A DNA stretch of 62,848 bases from CAZPGL01 sp964586175 (GCA_964586175.1 CAZPGL010000007.1:1-62848), one strand, 5' to 3'. Shown: positions 16,861-25,515, counted from the first letter of the stretch. The notes: a model not told the origin generated them from the letters alone. Program-made: numbers and translations.

Positions 16861-18185
16861 CAGCGGTCCACCTCACCCATGATCGGATCGACCGACGAGA
16901 TCACGGCCACCCCGTCGGCGATGAGCCCACCCTCCATCAGATGGGGCAGGGTCTGGAGGTTCACGAAGCTGGGTCCCCGCACGTGCATGCGGTACGGGGT
17001 GGGGCCGCCGTCGGACACGATGTAGCAGCCCAACTCGCCGCGGGGGCTCTCGACGGCGGCGTACACCTCGCCCTCCGGGACGTGGTAGCCCTCGGTGAAG
17101 ATCTTGAAGTGGTGGATCAGCGCCTCCATCGACTCGTCGATGCGGGCCCTGGGCGGCGGGGTGACCTTCTTGTCCTGGACCCGGAAGTCGCCCGACGGCA
17201 TGCGGTCGAGGATCTGCTCGACAATGCGCAACGACTCGCGGATCTCGTTGAGGCGGATGGCGTACCGGTCGAACGAATCGCCGTAGGTGCCGACCACCAC
17301 GTCGAAGTCGACCTCGTCGTAGGCCAGGTACGGTTCGTCACGCCGCAGGTCCCAGGCGTAACCGGTGGAGCGCAGGATCGGTCCGGTCGTCGACAGGGCC
17401 AGGGCCTCGGCCGGGTTCAACACCCCGACCCCCTGGAGGCGCTCCCGGAAGATGGGCTGGCCGGTGAGCAGGATGTCGTACTCGTCCAGCCGGGGCGGGA
17501 TCAGGTCGAGGAGTTGGCGGACGTCGTCCTGCCATCCGTCGGGCAGGTCGGCGGCGACCCCGCCGGGGCGGATGTAGTTGTGGTTCATCCGCAGGCCGGT
17601 GACCTTCTCGAAGAACCGCAATACCTCTTCGCGTTCCCGCCAGCCGTAGATCATCATCGACACCGCGCCGAGGTCCATGCCGTTGGTGGCCTGGAACAGC
17701 AGGTGGGACGAGATCCGGTTCAGCTCGCACATCAGCATGCGGATCCAGGTGGCCCGGGGCGGCACCTCGATGTCCAGCAACTTCTCGACGGCCAGCGAGA
17801 ACGCCAGCTCGGAGAACAGCGGCGAGGCGTAGTCCATGCGGGTCACGTTGGTGGGTCCCTGTAGGTAGGTGAGGTCCTCGGCTGTCTTCTCCATGCCGGT
17901 GTGGAGGTACCCGATCACCGGCTTGGAGCGCAGGACGGTCTCGCCTTCCATCTCGAGGATGAGCCGCAACACCCCGTGGGTGGAGGGATGCGAGGGGCCC
18001 ATGTTGAGGATCATGCGATGGTCGTCGGCCGGGTCGCCCGGGTCGCCGGCCAGGTCGGCCGCTTCCGCTTCGGACAGGCGCAGCACGGCGCTGTCGTCGC
18101 GACGGAACACTCGCTCGGGGTCACCGAGCAGGTCGGGAACGTCGGACGGAGCGGCCACGGGATCCAGCACCGGGTCGGCCATCAT
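16860..18185 (-). CDS. nuoD: NADH-quinone oxidoreductase subunit D
   Basis: Quinone-site subunit, 441 aa. It shows MGPSHPSTHGVLRL (quinone-site His), VIGYLHTGMEKTAE and DLTYLQGPTNVTRMDY with the headgroup-binding Tyr. An N-terminal extension of about 55 residues precedes the core. The start is an ATGATG pair overlapping nuoC by 4 bp. Confidence 0.96.
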   Translation of the reverse strand: MMADPVLDPVAAPSDVPDLLGDPERVFRRDDSAVLRLSEAEAADLAGDPGDPADDHRMILNMGPSHPSTHGVLRLILEMEGETVLRSKPVIGYLHTGMEKTAEDLTYLQGPTNVTRMDYASPLFSELAFSLAVEKLLDIEVPPRATWIRMLMCELNRISSHLLFQATNGMDLGAVSMMIYGWREREEVLRFFEKVTGLRMNHNYIRPGGVAADLPDGWQDDVRQLLDLIPPRLDEYDILLTGQPIFRERLQGVGVLNPAEALALSTTGPILRSTGYAWDLRRDEPYLAYDEVDFDVVVGTYGDSFDRYAIRLNEIRESLRIVEQILDRMPSGDFRVQDKKVTPPPRARIDESMEALIHHFKIFTEGYHVPEGEVYAAVESPRGELGCYIVSDGGPTPYRMHVRGPSFVNLQTLPHLMEGGLIADGVAVISSVDPIMGEVDR

Positions 18186-18718
18186 CGGCTCCCCGGGGCG
18201 CTCTTGAACTGCACCGGGATGCGGCCCGCGGCCTCGTCCTTGCGCAGCGGGTGCCCGACCCAGTCCTCCGGCATCAGGATCCGCGAATGGTCGGGGTGAC
18301 CGTCGAAGACCACGCCGAACAGGTCGTAGGCCTCGCGCTCCATGGCCTCGGTACCGGGGAAGACGTCGAACAGCGACGGCACGACCGGCGCATCGGTGCC
18401 GGCCTGGACCCGGAGCCGGACCCGACGGGACCGCTGGTGGTCGATGAGCGCCACGACGACCTCGAAGCGTTCAGCGGCCACCCCGTCAGGCAGGTCGTGA
18501 CGCCCGGGATGGGTGAGGTAGTCGACGACGGTGACGTCGATGGCCATGCAGTACCCGTCGTCGCGTAGCGCGACCACGGTGTCGATCAGCTGATCGGGTG
18601 CGGGGTGCAGCACCGTCTGCCCGCTCGACTCGGTCATGGGCACGCCATGGGTGGTCGGGCCGTGCGCCTCCGCCACCGGCTCATCGGTGGCCACGTCGCG
18701 CTCCGAATCGTCGGTCAT
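18182..18718 (-). CDS. nuoC: NADH-quinone oxidoreductase subunit C
   Basis: The 30-kDa-type subunit, 178 aa. The conserved C-terminal block is EREAYDLFGVVFDGHPD followed by RILMPEDWVGHPLRKDE. The N-terminal 30 residues are acidic and variable. The ATG overlaps the nuoB stop by 4 bp. Confidence 0.95.
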   Translation of the reverse strand: MTDDSERDVATDEPVAEAHGPTTHGVPMTESSGQTVLHPAPDQLIDTVVALRDDGYCMAIDVTVVDYLTHPGRHDLPDGVAAERFEVVVALIDHQRSRRVRLRVQAGTDAPVVPSLFDVFPGTEAMEREAYDLFGVVFDGHPDHSRILMPEDWVGHPLRKDEAAGRIPVQFKSAPGSR

Positions 18719-19326
18719 GCGTCGACCGACTCTCCGAGGTCGACCGCCTGCTCGCCGCCCGGGTGGTCGTGGGCGACCTCGATGGCCGCACCCCCCTGGT
18801 TGGCCTGGCGACGCCGCATCAGCTCACCGCTCTGGATGTTGTCGTGCAGGGTGAGGATGGCGTGCATGAGGGTCTCGGGTCCCGGCGGGCAGCCCGGCGC
18901 GTACACGTCGACCGGCACCACCTGGTCGACGCCCTGGACGATGGCGTAGTTGTTGAACATGCCGCCGCTGGAGGCACAGACCCCCATCGAGATGACCCAC
19001 TTGGGTTCCATCATCTGGTCGTAGATCTGGCGGAGCACCGGTGCCATCTTCTGGGACACCCGGCCGGCCACGATCATCAGGTCGGCCTGGCGCGGTGACG
19101 CCCGGAAGACCTCCATGCCGTAGCGGGCCAGGTCGTAATGGGCGGCACCGGTGGCCATCATCTCGATGGCGCAACACGCCAGGCCGAACGTGGCCGGCCA
19201 GCAACTGCGGGCCCGTGACCACTTGACGAGGTCCTCGATGCGGCCGGTGACGAAGTTGTGTTCGAGGCCCTCGAGGCCCTCGTCCATCACCCGGGTCGGC
19301 TCACCGATGAGCGGGATGCGGGCCAT
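18715..19326 (-). CDS. nuoB: NADH-quinone oxidoreductase subunit B
   Basis: Cluster N2 subunit, 203 aa from ATG 19326, which overlaps the nuoA stop; the frame is open further upstream but out of register with nuoA and not protein-like. N2 ligands are FGLACCAIEMM, MGVCASSGG and APGCPPGPE. The C-terminal 20 residues are charged and variable. Confidence 0.95.
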   Translation of the reverse strand: MARIPLIGEPTRVMDEGLEGLEHNFVTGRIEDLVKWSRARSCWPATFGLACCAIEMMATGAAHYDLARYGMEVFRASPRQADLMIVAGRVSQKMAPVLRQIYDQMMEPKWVISMGVCASSGGMFNNYAIVQGVDQVVPVDVYAPGCPPGPETLMHAILTLHDNIQSGELMRRRQANQGGAAIEVAHDHPGGEQAVDLGESVDA

Positions 19327-19844
19327 CAGGCGGCCGGCTCCCGGCCGGCGGCCGTGTCGGTCCGGCCGTCGAGCCCGACGGTACGCACCCCGATCTGCTC
19401 GCCGTCGACGTGGCGCACCGTGCTCTCGACGGTGCGGCCGGCCGAGACCAGCCCCCGGGAGCCATCGCGCCCTTGCAGCCGGGACACCGGTCCCCAGTCG
19501 AGGGCGCCGTTGCCGATGAGGTACAGGAACGACTCGAACACCGCGGCGGAGAAGATGAGCACGGCCACCAGACCGAACACCCCGACACCGCCGTGGGCCA
19601 CCGCCCACGGGTAGAAGAAGATGATCTCGATGTCGAAGACGATGAAGATCATGGCGACCAGGAAGAACCGCACCGGGAAGCGCTCGGGGGCGTCGCGGCC
19701 CGGGATGATGCCGCACTCGTACGGTGCCTGCTTCTTGTCGTTGGGGCGCCGGGGCGCCAGCAGGCCCGACGCCACGAAGCTGAGCGCGGCAAACAGGAAC
19801 GCCAGGACGAGCAGGGCGACGATCGGCAGGTACTGGCCGAGCAC
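19326..19844 (-). CDS. nuoA: NADH-quinone oxidoreductase subunit A
   Basis: Three-helix junction subunit, 172 aa. The loop KKQAPYECGIIPGRDAPERF and the helix IFIVFDIEIIFFYPWAV are typical. It is longer than usual (about 120 aa) because of a hydrophilic C-terminal tail of about 45 residues after the third helix. It begins only 44 bp after the upstream membrane-protein gene, with no clear promoter in the gap, so the 14-gene nuo set is probably co-transcribed with the bc-type genes. Confidence 0.94.
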   Translation of the reverse strand: MLGQYLPIVALLVLAFLFAALSFVASGLLAPRRPNDKKQAPYECGIIPGRDAPERFPVRFFLVAMIFIVFDIEIIFFYPWAVAHGGVGVFGLVAVLIFSAAVFESFLYLIGNGALDWGPVSRLQGRDGSRGLVSAGRTVESTVRHVDGEQIGVRTVGLDGRTDTAAGREPAA

Positions 19845-19888
19845 GTCAGCGCTCCTGCTGCTCGGTGACGGCGGACGCAGTCACCGGA

Positions 19889-20902
19889 TCAGACCTCCGT
19901 CGCCTCGAACTCCTCACGCCGGGCCATGACCTCCTTGTCCCGGACATGAAGCCAATAGCACAGGGCGATGAAGATGAGCAGCGAGCCGATGGTGACCAGC
20001 GCCGGGCGAAGCCGCACGGCCCCCAGATCGCGCACCATGATCACCGACACGACCGGCTGGTCAGCGTCGGCCACCGGCCGAGGGGGTGCCTCGCCGGCGA
20101 TCGTCGGCTGGTGCACGACCTCCTGGAGCTGCACGACCGTGTACCTCGTGGGGTGGGTCAGGCGGGCCGAGTTGGCGATCCAGTGGGTGATGCGGTCGAT
20201 GCGGCTCGGGTCGTCGCCGAGGGTCGGCTTGCCGCCGATGGTGTAGGCGTCGAGCATCTTGAAGTCGGCGCTGGACGTGAAGCCGAGGGACTCGTGGGCC
20301 AGCACGTCGGCCACGGCCTGGGCCTGGGCGTCGCCGGCCGCCGTGGTGGGCAGCAGGCTCCAACCGCCAAGGTCGCCGAAGCCGGCGTCGTCGGTGATGT
20401 TCGGAGCCACCGCCGCCAGCTCGGAGCGGGTAGTCGTCTCGTTGCGGAGCTGGCGATCGGCCTGCATGGCGGCCAAGGCCTCCTCGGCGAGGTCCGGATG
20501 GTCGGCGGCGGTGGGCAGGGTGTCGTACTCCTCAACCGCCTTGGCGTCGCCGGAAGCGACCACCAGCTCGTAGGCCGTCGGCAACTGGTCGGGGTTGGGG
20601 AGCTCCCGGGCCACGGGCAGCCCGCTCGCCCCCAGGTCGCCGATGTTGATGTCGATGGTCTGCCAGGACGGGCTGTCGCCCTTCCAGCCGGTGCCGTACA
20701 TCCACCAGGTGGCACCGAGGATCACCATCCAACCCATGAAGGCGGTGACCGAGATGAGGGTGCCGAGCCGAATGCCCGAGTTGGTGGCGACGATCAGCCA
20801 CACCGAACCGAACAGCACCACCATGCCGGTGACGACGGTGAGCAGGCCCCGGATCTGCGGGTCCCACGCAATGCCCGCCAGCGTGACCAGCGTGTCCATC
20901 AC
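19889..20902 (-). CDS. Unknown membrane protein in bc-nuo operon
   Basis: 337 aa, not recognised. Three hydrophobic N-terminal segments (about residues 15-35, 40-58 and 75-95 by eye) are followed by a large hydrophilic domain of about 200 residues, then one C-terminal membrane helix (LVTIGSLLIFIALCYWL) and a charged tail. No heme or Fe-S motif is visible. It overlaps the diheme cytochrome c stop by 4 bp and precedes nuoA by 44 bp. The position suggests an accessory or linker subunit between the bc-type complex and Complex I; that role is inference. Confidence 0.8.
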   Translation of the reverse strand: MMDTLVTLAGIAWDPQIRGLLTVVTGMVVLFGSVWLIVATNSGIRLGTLISVTAFMGWMVILGATWWMYGTGWKGDSPSWQTIDINIGDLGASGLPVARELPNPDQLPTAYELVVASGDAKAVEEYDTLPTAADHPDLAEEALAAMQADRQLRNETTTRSELAAVAPNITDDAGFGDLGGWSLLPTTAAGDAQAQAVADVLAHESLGFTSSADFKMLDAYTIGGKPTLGDDPSRIDRITHWIANSARLTHPTRYTVVQLQEVVHQPTIAGEAPPRPVADADQPVVSVIMVRDLGAVRLRPALVTIGSLLIFIALCYWLHVRDKEVMARREEFEATEV

Positions 20903-22110
20903 AGGCTCCTCTCGTACGCCACGATGGCGTCGATCTGTTCGGGGGTCAGCAGCCGGCTGTACGAGACCGATGCACCGGTGTCAGGATCGGTGAGGTCGTC
21001 GTCGACCCGGCCGCCGAAGCCGGGCATGACCCCGGTGCCGCCGCGGGCGTTGCCGTAGCCGACACCGACCTCGGAACCGGTGCGCACGAAGTCGGCCTGC
21101 TTGGCTGCGGTCGGGAAGTGGGCGGTGACGCCGCTCAGGCTGGGACCGACGTGGCCCTGGCCGGGCTGCCAGCCGGTGAGGATGCCGCTGTCGGCGAGGC
21201 GCGGCCATTCGGCCAGCAGGGCCTCGGTGGCGGCCTCGTCAACGGCACCGTACGAGTAGCCGGGCGTGTGGCAGCGGGCGCAGGAGTTGGCGCCCTGGCC
21301 GGCTGGGTTGTTGAACAGCAGGCCGCCGTACGTCAGGTAGTCGTCGCTGGCCGGATCGGCGGCCTGGGCCAGCCAGGCGTCGACGGCGGCGTCGATGGCG
21401 TCGGGGTCGGTGAGCGACTCGTCGGCCGCGGTCACGATGACCCGCGCCCCGGCGGCGACACCGGTGTCGATCTCGGCGGTGGCCGCATCCTGGTCGAGCT
21501 GGATGGACCGCAGGTACACCACCAACTGGTGGACCTGCTGGGTGGTCATGGGTCCGCCACCGGGCAAACCCCAGGCCGGCATCGGCGTGCCGGCCCGTCC
21601 GTAGTTGAGGATGTGGCGCACCTCGGACTCGTCGTAGCGGGAGAGCACGGTGGTCAGCGCCGGGGCCTTCCACTCAACCTGGGCCACGAAGGTACCATCG
21701 CTGTCCGTGAGCGTGAACGCTGCGACACCGCCGACTCCGGCGGGTCCGTGGCAGCTGGAACAAGCCTCCTCGAACGAGCGGGCACCGCGCCCCTCGAACC
21801 GGTTGACCCAGCCCTGGGCAGCGTTCTCCTGGCGGGCCGGCTCCATCAGCCAGTACAGCGGCAGGATCAGCGACACGGCGGCCAGGGTCACGAGCGACCA
21901 GCCGAGGTTGAAGTCGAGGGTCTTCGTCTCGAGGACGTCGTCGTCGTGGTAGGGCGTGCGGTTGGCGGCCACCTCGATCTCGGAGCCGACCTCGCGCTTG
22001 CCGATCCGGATGTTGAACAGCACGTAGACGAGGGCACCGACCATCACGGTGGTCGCCAGAGCCCAACCCACCGTCCGTTGGGTGCTCGCTGCGAAGATCA
22101 GTGTGGTCAT
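20899..22110 (-). CDS. Membrane-anchored diheme cytochrome c of bc-type complex
   Basis: 403 aa. Two hydrophobic segments (about residues 13-33 and 70-90) precede two heme c sites, CSSCH at 117-121 and CARCH at 277-281. TPMPAWG after the first and GVMPGFGG after the second offer Met ligands. It plays the cytochrome c1/QcrC role, accepting electrons from the Rieske protein. The architecture differs from the typical actinobacterial QcrC, in which the anchor helix is C-terminal. Confidence 0.88.
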   Translation of the reverse strand: MTTLIFAASTQRTVGWALATTVMVGALVYVLFNIRIGKREVGSEIEVAANRTPYHDDDVLETKTLDFNLGWSLVTLAAVSLILPLYWLMEPARQENAAQGWVNRFEGRGARSFEEACSSCHGPAGVGGVAAFTLTDSDGTFVAQVEWKAPALTTVLSRYDESEVRHILNYGRAGTPMPAWGLPGGGPMTTQQVHQLVVYLRSIQLDQDAATAEIDTGVAAGARVIVTAADESLTDPDAIDAAVDAWLAQAADPASDDYLTYGGLLFNNPAGQGANSCARCHTPGYSYGAVDEAATEALLAEWPRLADSGILTGWQPGQGHVGPSLSGVTAHFPTAAKQADFVRTGSEVGVGYGNARGGTGVMPGFGGRVDDDLTDPDTGASVSYSRLLTPEQIDAIVAYERSL

Positions 22111-22143
22111 CGGGTTCTCGGGGTTCTCCTTGACGGCGCGGGC

Positions 22144-23013
22144 CTAGTGGCCGCCGGCCTGACCGATACAGTTCGGGCCCTCGGCCTCCTGGCCGGTGGT
22201 GTTGGTACCGATGGGCGGGCCCTGGACGATGGTGCCGGTGTCGACGGTCAACACGCCGTCGTCGACCGACATGGCGAATCGGTCCATGCCGCGGGGAGCC
22301 GGACCGCCCCGCTTCTCACCCACCTGGTTGTACTGCGAACCGTGGCACGGGCACTCGAACCACTGCGACGACACGCAGTTGGGGACGCGGCAGCCGAGGT
22401 GGGGGCACTTCTGGTAGAGGGCGATGACGCCGGCGTCGAAACCCTGGTCGACCCCGGAGGTCATGCCGGCCAATTCTGCCGGCGAGTAGGCGGCCCTGGC
22501 CTTCTCGACGGCGCCGTTCGGGTAGGCGGTGATCCACATGCGGCCTTCGGGCTTGTAGAGGAAGCCGTTGTTGGCGTCGATGTCGGCGAGGATCTCGACC
22601 ATGTTGCCGACCTTGATCTTGGACCCGAAGCCACTGACCCCCTGGGGCCACAGGAACGCCAGGCTGGCCCCGCCGAAGCCCGACAGGCCGAAGCCCATCA
22701 TGCCGACCAGGCTGCGGTTGAAGAACTGGCGTCGGGACACCCCGACGGCGACCGGGTCGGGTGCGACGAAGGGTTCGGCCGGGGCCGACTCGACGACCGC
22801 GACCTCGCTGCCCTTGCGGGCGGCCACGGCGGCCGCTTCGACGTCACGGCCGGTGGGTGCATCCGGCCCGCCGTCGAGCACCGGGTTGGAACGGTCCCGC
22901 TTGCGGGCCTCCCGGGACAGCCCGGCTGCGCTGCGGTCGCGGCGCTTCGAGGCGCCGATGAGCACGACCACGGCCAGTACGACCAGGACGATGATGGCGA
23001 TGGCGACACCCAC
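22144..23013 (-). CDS. qcrA: Rieske iron-sulfur protein of bc-type complex
   Basis: 289 aa. An N-terminal hydrophobic helix (residues 2-20) and a charged linker lead to SRRQFFNR (93-100), a twin-arginine motif followed by a hydrophobic stretch, implying Tat-dependent folding and insertion. The 2Fe-2S ligands are CPHLGC (203-208) and CPCHGS (221-226). It transfers electrons from menaquinol to cytochrome c. It sits between the cytochrome b and diheme cytochrome c genes. Confidence 0.93.
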   Translation of the reverse strand: MGVAIAIIVLVVLAVVVLIGASKRRDRSAAGLSREARKRDRSNPVLDGGPDAPTGRDVEAAAVAARKGSEVAVVESAPAEPFVAPDPVAVGVSRRQFFNRSLVGMMGFGLSGFGGASLAFLWPQGVSGFGSKIKVGNMVEILADIDANNGFLYKPEGRMWITAYPNGAVEKARAAYSPAELAGMTSGVDQGFDAGVIALYQKCPHLGCRVPNCVSSQWFECPCHGSQYNQVGEKRGGPAPRGMDRFAMSVDDGVLTVDTGTIVQGPPIGTNTTGQEAEGPNCIGQAGGH

Positions 23014-23059
23014 GGTCAGCTCCTGGGCCCTGTGGCGGCGATGAATGCGGACACGGCGA

Positions 23060-23779
23060 TCACAACTCGAAGAACAGGCCGCTGTTCCACGGGAAGATGA
23101 AGTTGAAGCCCGGACCCCGGAAGAAGGATCCGATCATGACCAGCACCGTCCAGAACATGAGGTGCACGGTCATCAGCGAGATGGCGAACTTGCGGTCCTC
23201 GGGGCGCTTCGACGGGTTCTTGTCGATGTAGGGGGCGAGGATGAGCAGGAACAGGCCGATGCCGGGGATGGTCACGCCGGCCACCATCGGGTGGAACATG
23301 GTGAGCAGCTCCTGGAGGCCCAGGAAGTACCAGGGCGCCTTGGAGGGGTTCGGCGTCTTGTTGAAGTCGGCCAGCTCGAGCAGCGGAGCGTTCACGAAGA
23401 TCGAGAACAGCAGCGTGAACAGGGTGACGGCCAGGGCCGCGAGGAACTCGGCCAGCAGGAGGTGCGGCCACACGTGGACCTTGTCCTGCGGGGTGGCCTT
23501 GGTGTCCTGGATGGACCCCGACTTGACGACGGTCAGCAGTCGCTGGTTGTGGCCGTCGGGGCCACTGCTGCCGGCGGGAGCGGCCGGTCCACCGGCCGCG
23601 GGAGCCGGCTGGTCGGCCGCCGCGGTGCCCCGGTCCAGGAGGTGGCTGGGGATCTTGTCGTCGCCCGCGGGTGCGCCACCAGCAGGCGCGGCATCGCCGG
23701 CCGGCGCGTCGGCCGCGCCCTGGGCCTTGGCCTTGGCGGCCTCGGCCCGCTTCCGGAGGTGTTCGGGGATCTCGGTCAT
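23060..23779 (-). CDS. Cytochrome b C-terminal half (subunit IV-like)
   Basis: 239 aa. The first 75 residues are Ala/Pro/Gly-rich and hold two short copies of a motif: MTEIPEHLRKRAEAA at the start and KIPSHLLDRG at 42-51. Three membrane helices follow. NPSKAPWYFLGLQELL is at the quinol-oxidation (PEWY) site, so the usual Glu is replaced (APWY). ILAPYIDKNPSKRPEDRK is typical of subunit IV. It pairs with the b6-like gene at 23809-24612. Confidence 0.9.
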   Translation of the reverse strand: MTEIPEHLRKRAEAAKAKAQGAADAPAGDAAPAGGAPAGDDKIPSHLLDRGTAAADQPAPAAGGPAAPAGSSGPDGHNQRLLTVVKSGSIQDTKATPQDKVHVWPHLLLAEFLAALAVTLFTLLFSIFVNAPLLELADFNKTPNPSKAPWYFLGLQELLTMFHPMVAGVTIPGIGLFLLILAPYIDKNPSKRPEDRKFAISLMTVHLMFWTVLVMIGSFFRGPGFNFIFPWNSGLFFEL

Positions 23780-23808
23780 TCAGTCGTCCTGTCGCCTACC
23801 GGTCCGGC

Positions 23809-24612
23809 CTAGAGCGGACCCGAGATGCCGCCGTCCTTGCGTACCCGCCAGAAGTGGATGGCCATGAATATGACCACCACGAACGGGAGCATCAGGACGT
23901 GCAGGGTGTACCAGCGGAGCAGGGTGTCGGTCCCGATCTCGACGCCGCCGAGCAGCACGAACCGGACCTGTTCACCGAATACGGGCGTGAAGCCCATCAT
24001 GTTCGTTCCCACCGTCACCGCCCAGAGGGCCAACTGGTCCCACGGGAGGAGGTAGCCGGTGAACGAGAGCAGCAGGGTGAACTGCAGGAGCATCACGCCG
24101 ATCACCCAGTTGAACTCCCGGGGCGGCTTGTAGGCACCGTGGTAGAAGACCCGGGCCATGTGCAGGAACACCGACAGCACCATGAGGTGGGCCGCCCACC
24201 GGTGCATGTTGCGGACCAGCAGGCCGAAGCCCACCGCGGTCTGCAGGGTCTGGATGTCGTCCCACGCCTGGGCGGCGGTCGGTCGGTAGAAGAACATCAG
24301 GAAGATGCCGGTGACCGTGAGCAGGATGAACAGGAAGAACGACAGCCCACCCAGACAGAGGGTGTAGCTGACCTTCACGGCGTGTCGCTTCACCTTCACC
24401 GGGTGGAGGTGGTACAGCACGCTGTTCATGATCACGTAGGACCGGTTCCGTGGGCTGTCGTTGTAGCCCTTCCGGAAGATCGAGCCCGGTCGGAAGATCG
24501 AGCTCCAGGCCTGCGAGCCCTGGACCTGGTCCGTCAGCTGGCTGAGCTGCTCCTGCAGCGCCTGGCCAGCCGGCTTCTTCTCGTCAGCCACGGTGTGCGT
24601 TCTCCTGGTCAA
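23809..24612 (-). CDS. Cytochrome b N-terminal half (cytochrome b6-like)
   Basis: 267 aa with four membrane helices. The four heme-ligand histidines are H137 and H151 in RNMHRWAAHLMVLSVFLHMA, and H238 and H253 in RWYTLHVLMLPFVVVIFMAIH. The 15-residue step in the last helix is the b6/Firmicutes type rather than the bc1 type. GYLLPWDQLALWAV is the Qo-side helix. The initiator may be the ATG at 24612 or a nearby GTG; the N-terminus is not conserved. Confidence 0.93.
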   Translation of the reverse strand: MTRRTHTVADEKKPAGQALQEQLSQLTDQVQGSQAWSSIFRPGSIFRKGYNDSPRNRSYVIMNSVLYHLHPVKVKRHAVKVSYTLCLGGLSFFLFILLTVTGIFLMFFYRPTAAQAWDDIQTLQTAVGFGLLVRNMHRWAAHLMVLSVFLHMARVFYHGAYKPPREFNWVIGVMLLQFTLLLSFTGYLLPWDQLALWAVTVGTNMMGFTPVFGEQVRFVLLGGVEIGTDTLLRWYTLHVLMLPFVVVIFMAIHFWRVRKDGGISGPL

Positions 24613-24646
24613 CCGTCGTTCGTGTGTGCGTCGTCCCGGTCATCGC

Positions 24647-25063
24647 TCAGCCCAGCCTCATCCCGTAGCCGTACCCGTGGGTGTTGGTCCGCTGGTTGGC
24701 GTCGCCGTCGGCGGGAGCGTCGCTGCACTTGCCGAGGATGATGACCCCGGTCGGGCAGCGGTCGACGCACAGTGCGCACCGGGTGCACACGTCGTCGTCG
24801 ATGGTGAAGATCACGTGGTCGCTCGGGTCGTCGCCGGGCAACTCGGTGCCCACCGATTCGGCGATGGCCTCGGGCTTCACCATGTGGATGCACTTCCACG
24901 GGCAGATGTCGACGCAGCCTTCGCACATGATGCATTCGGACTGGTCGATGTGGATGAACTGCTTGGGCTTGACGGCCTTGCCCAGCCACTCGGCGTCGAC
25001 CTGGTGCAGGACGTAGTCGTCGACGAAGGTGGGGTGCGGCGGGTTGGCGTCGGTGACGCTCAC
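24647..25063 (-). CDS. 2x[4Fe-4S] ferredoxin in bc-type operon
   Basis: 138 aa from GTG 25063, which overlaps the stop of the upstream gene (GTGA). The two clusters are CIMCEGCVDIC (C44, C47, C50, C54) and CTRCALCVDRC (C93, C96, C99, C103). A 30-residue linker separates them, and both N- and C-terminal extensions are present. No membrane segment is seen. A ferredoxin inside a cytochrome bc operon is unusual. It could be a peripheral subunit, or an electron donor to the bc complex or to the nuo set without NADH module; this is inference. Confidence 0.88.
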   Translation of the reverse strand: MSVTDANPPHPTFVDDYVLHQVDAEWLGKAVKPKQFIHIDQSECIMCEGCVDICPWKCIHMVKPEAIAESVGTELPGDDPSDHVIFTIDDDVCTRCALCVDRCPTGVIILGKCSDAPADGDANQRTNTHGYGYGMRLG

Positions 25064-25515
25064 GATCCCACCCCTTCCTTGACGAGGGGACGCCCGTACT
25101 CGGAGGTGGGGGCCGGGGCGGCGGTGTCCTCGCCCCTGCGCTGCCAGGTGCCCCAGAGGACGATGTTGCCGCCGAGGCCCACGCCGTAGATCAGCACGGC
25201 GACGATGTCGCGGATGACCTGGTAGGTCATGGTGAACGGCAGGGCCCACTCGACGATGCCCTGGTCGCCGGTCCAGGGCAGTTCGGGTCCGATGACGTAG
25301 CGGTCGGGGCGCCAGTTCAACTCGCTGTCCGCCCAGGTGAGCCACTGGTGGGGAACGACGCCGTAGATCCAGAACAGCAGGAAGAACACGTAGGTGGCGA
25401 AGGCCATGGCCTCGCCCCACGTGAAGACCTTGTCGGCCGGACAGCGGTCGCGGTACCAGGAGATGCCCCAGAGGAGGAAGCCGGTGACGATGATGGATGC
25501 GGCAAACGCGACCAT
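25060..25515 (-). CDS. Small unknown membrane protein, first gene of bc-nuo operon
   Basis: 151 aa, not recognised. Three hydrophobic helices: residues about 2-18, 33-54 (ending GVVPHQW) and 98-118. A hydrophilic segment rich in Trp and Asp lies between the last two, and the tail is charged. ATG 25515 is preceded by GGAG at about 10 nt. It overlaps the ferredoxin start by 4 bp, so the two are translationally coupled; it may anchor the ferredoxin to the membrane (inference). A Rex-like operator lies 37-54 nt upstream. Confidence 0.8.
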   Translation of the reverse strand: MVAFAASIIVTGFLLWGISWYRDRCPADKVFTWGEAMAFATYVFFLLFWIYGVVPHQWLTWADSELNWRPDRYVIGPELPWTGDQGIVEWALPFTMTYQVIRDIVAVLIYGVGLGGNIVLWGTWQRRGEDTAAPAPTSEYGRPLVKEGVGS

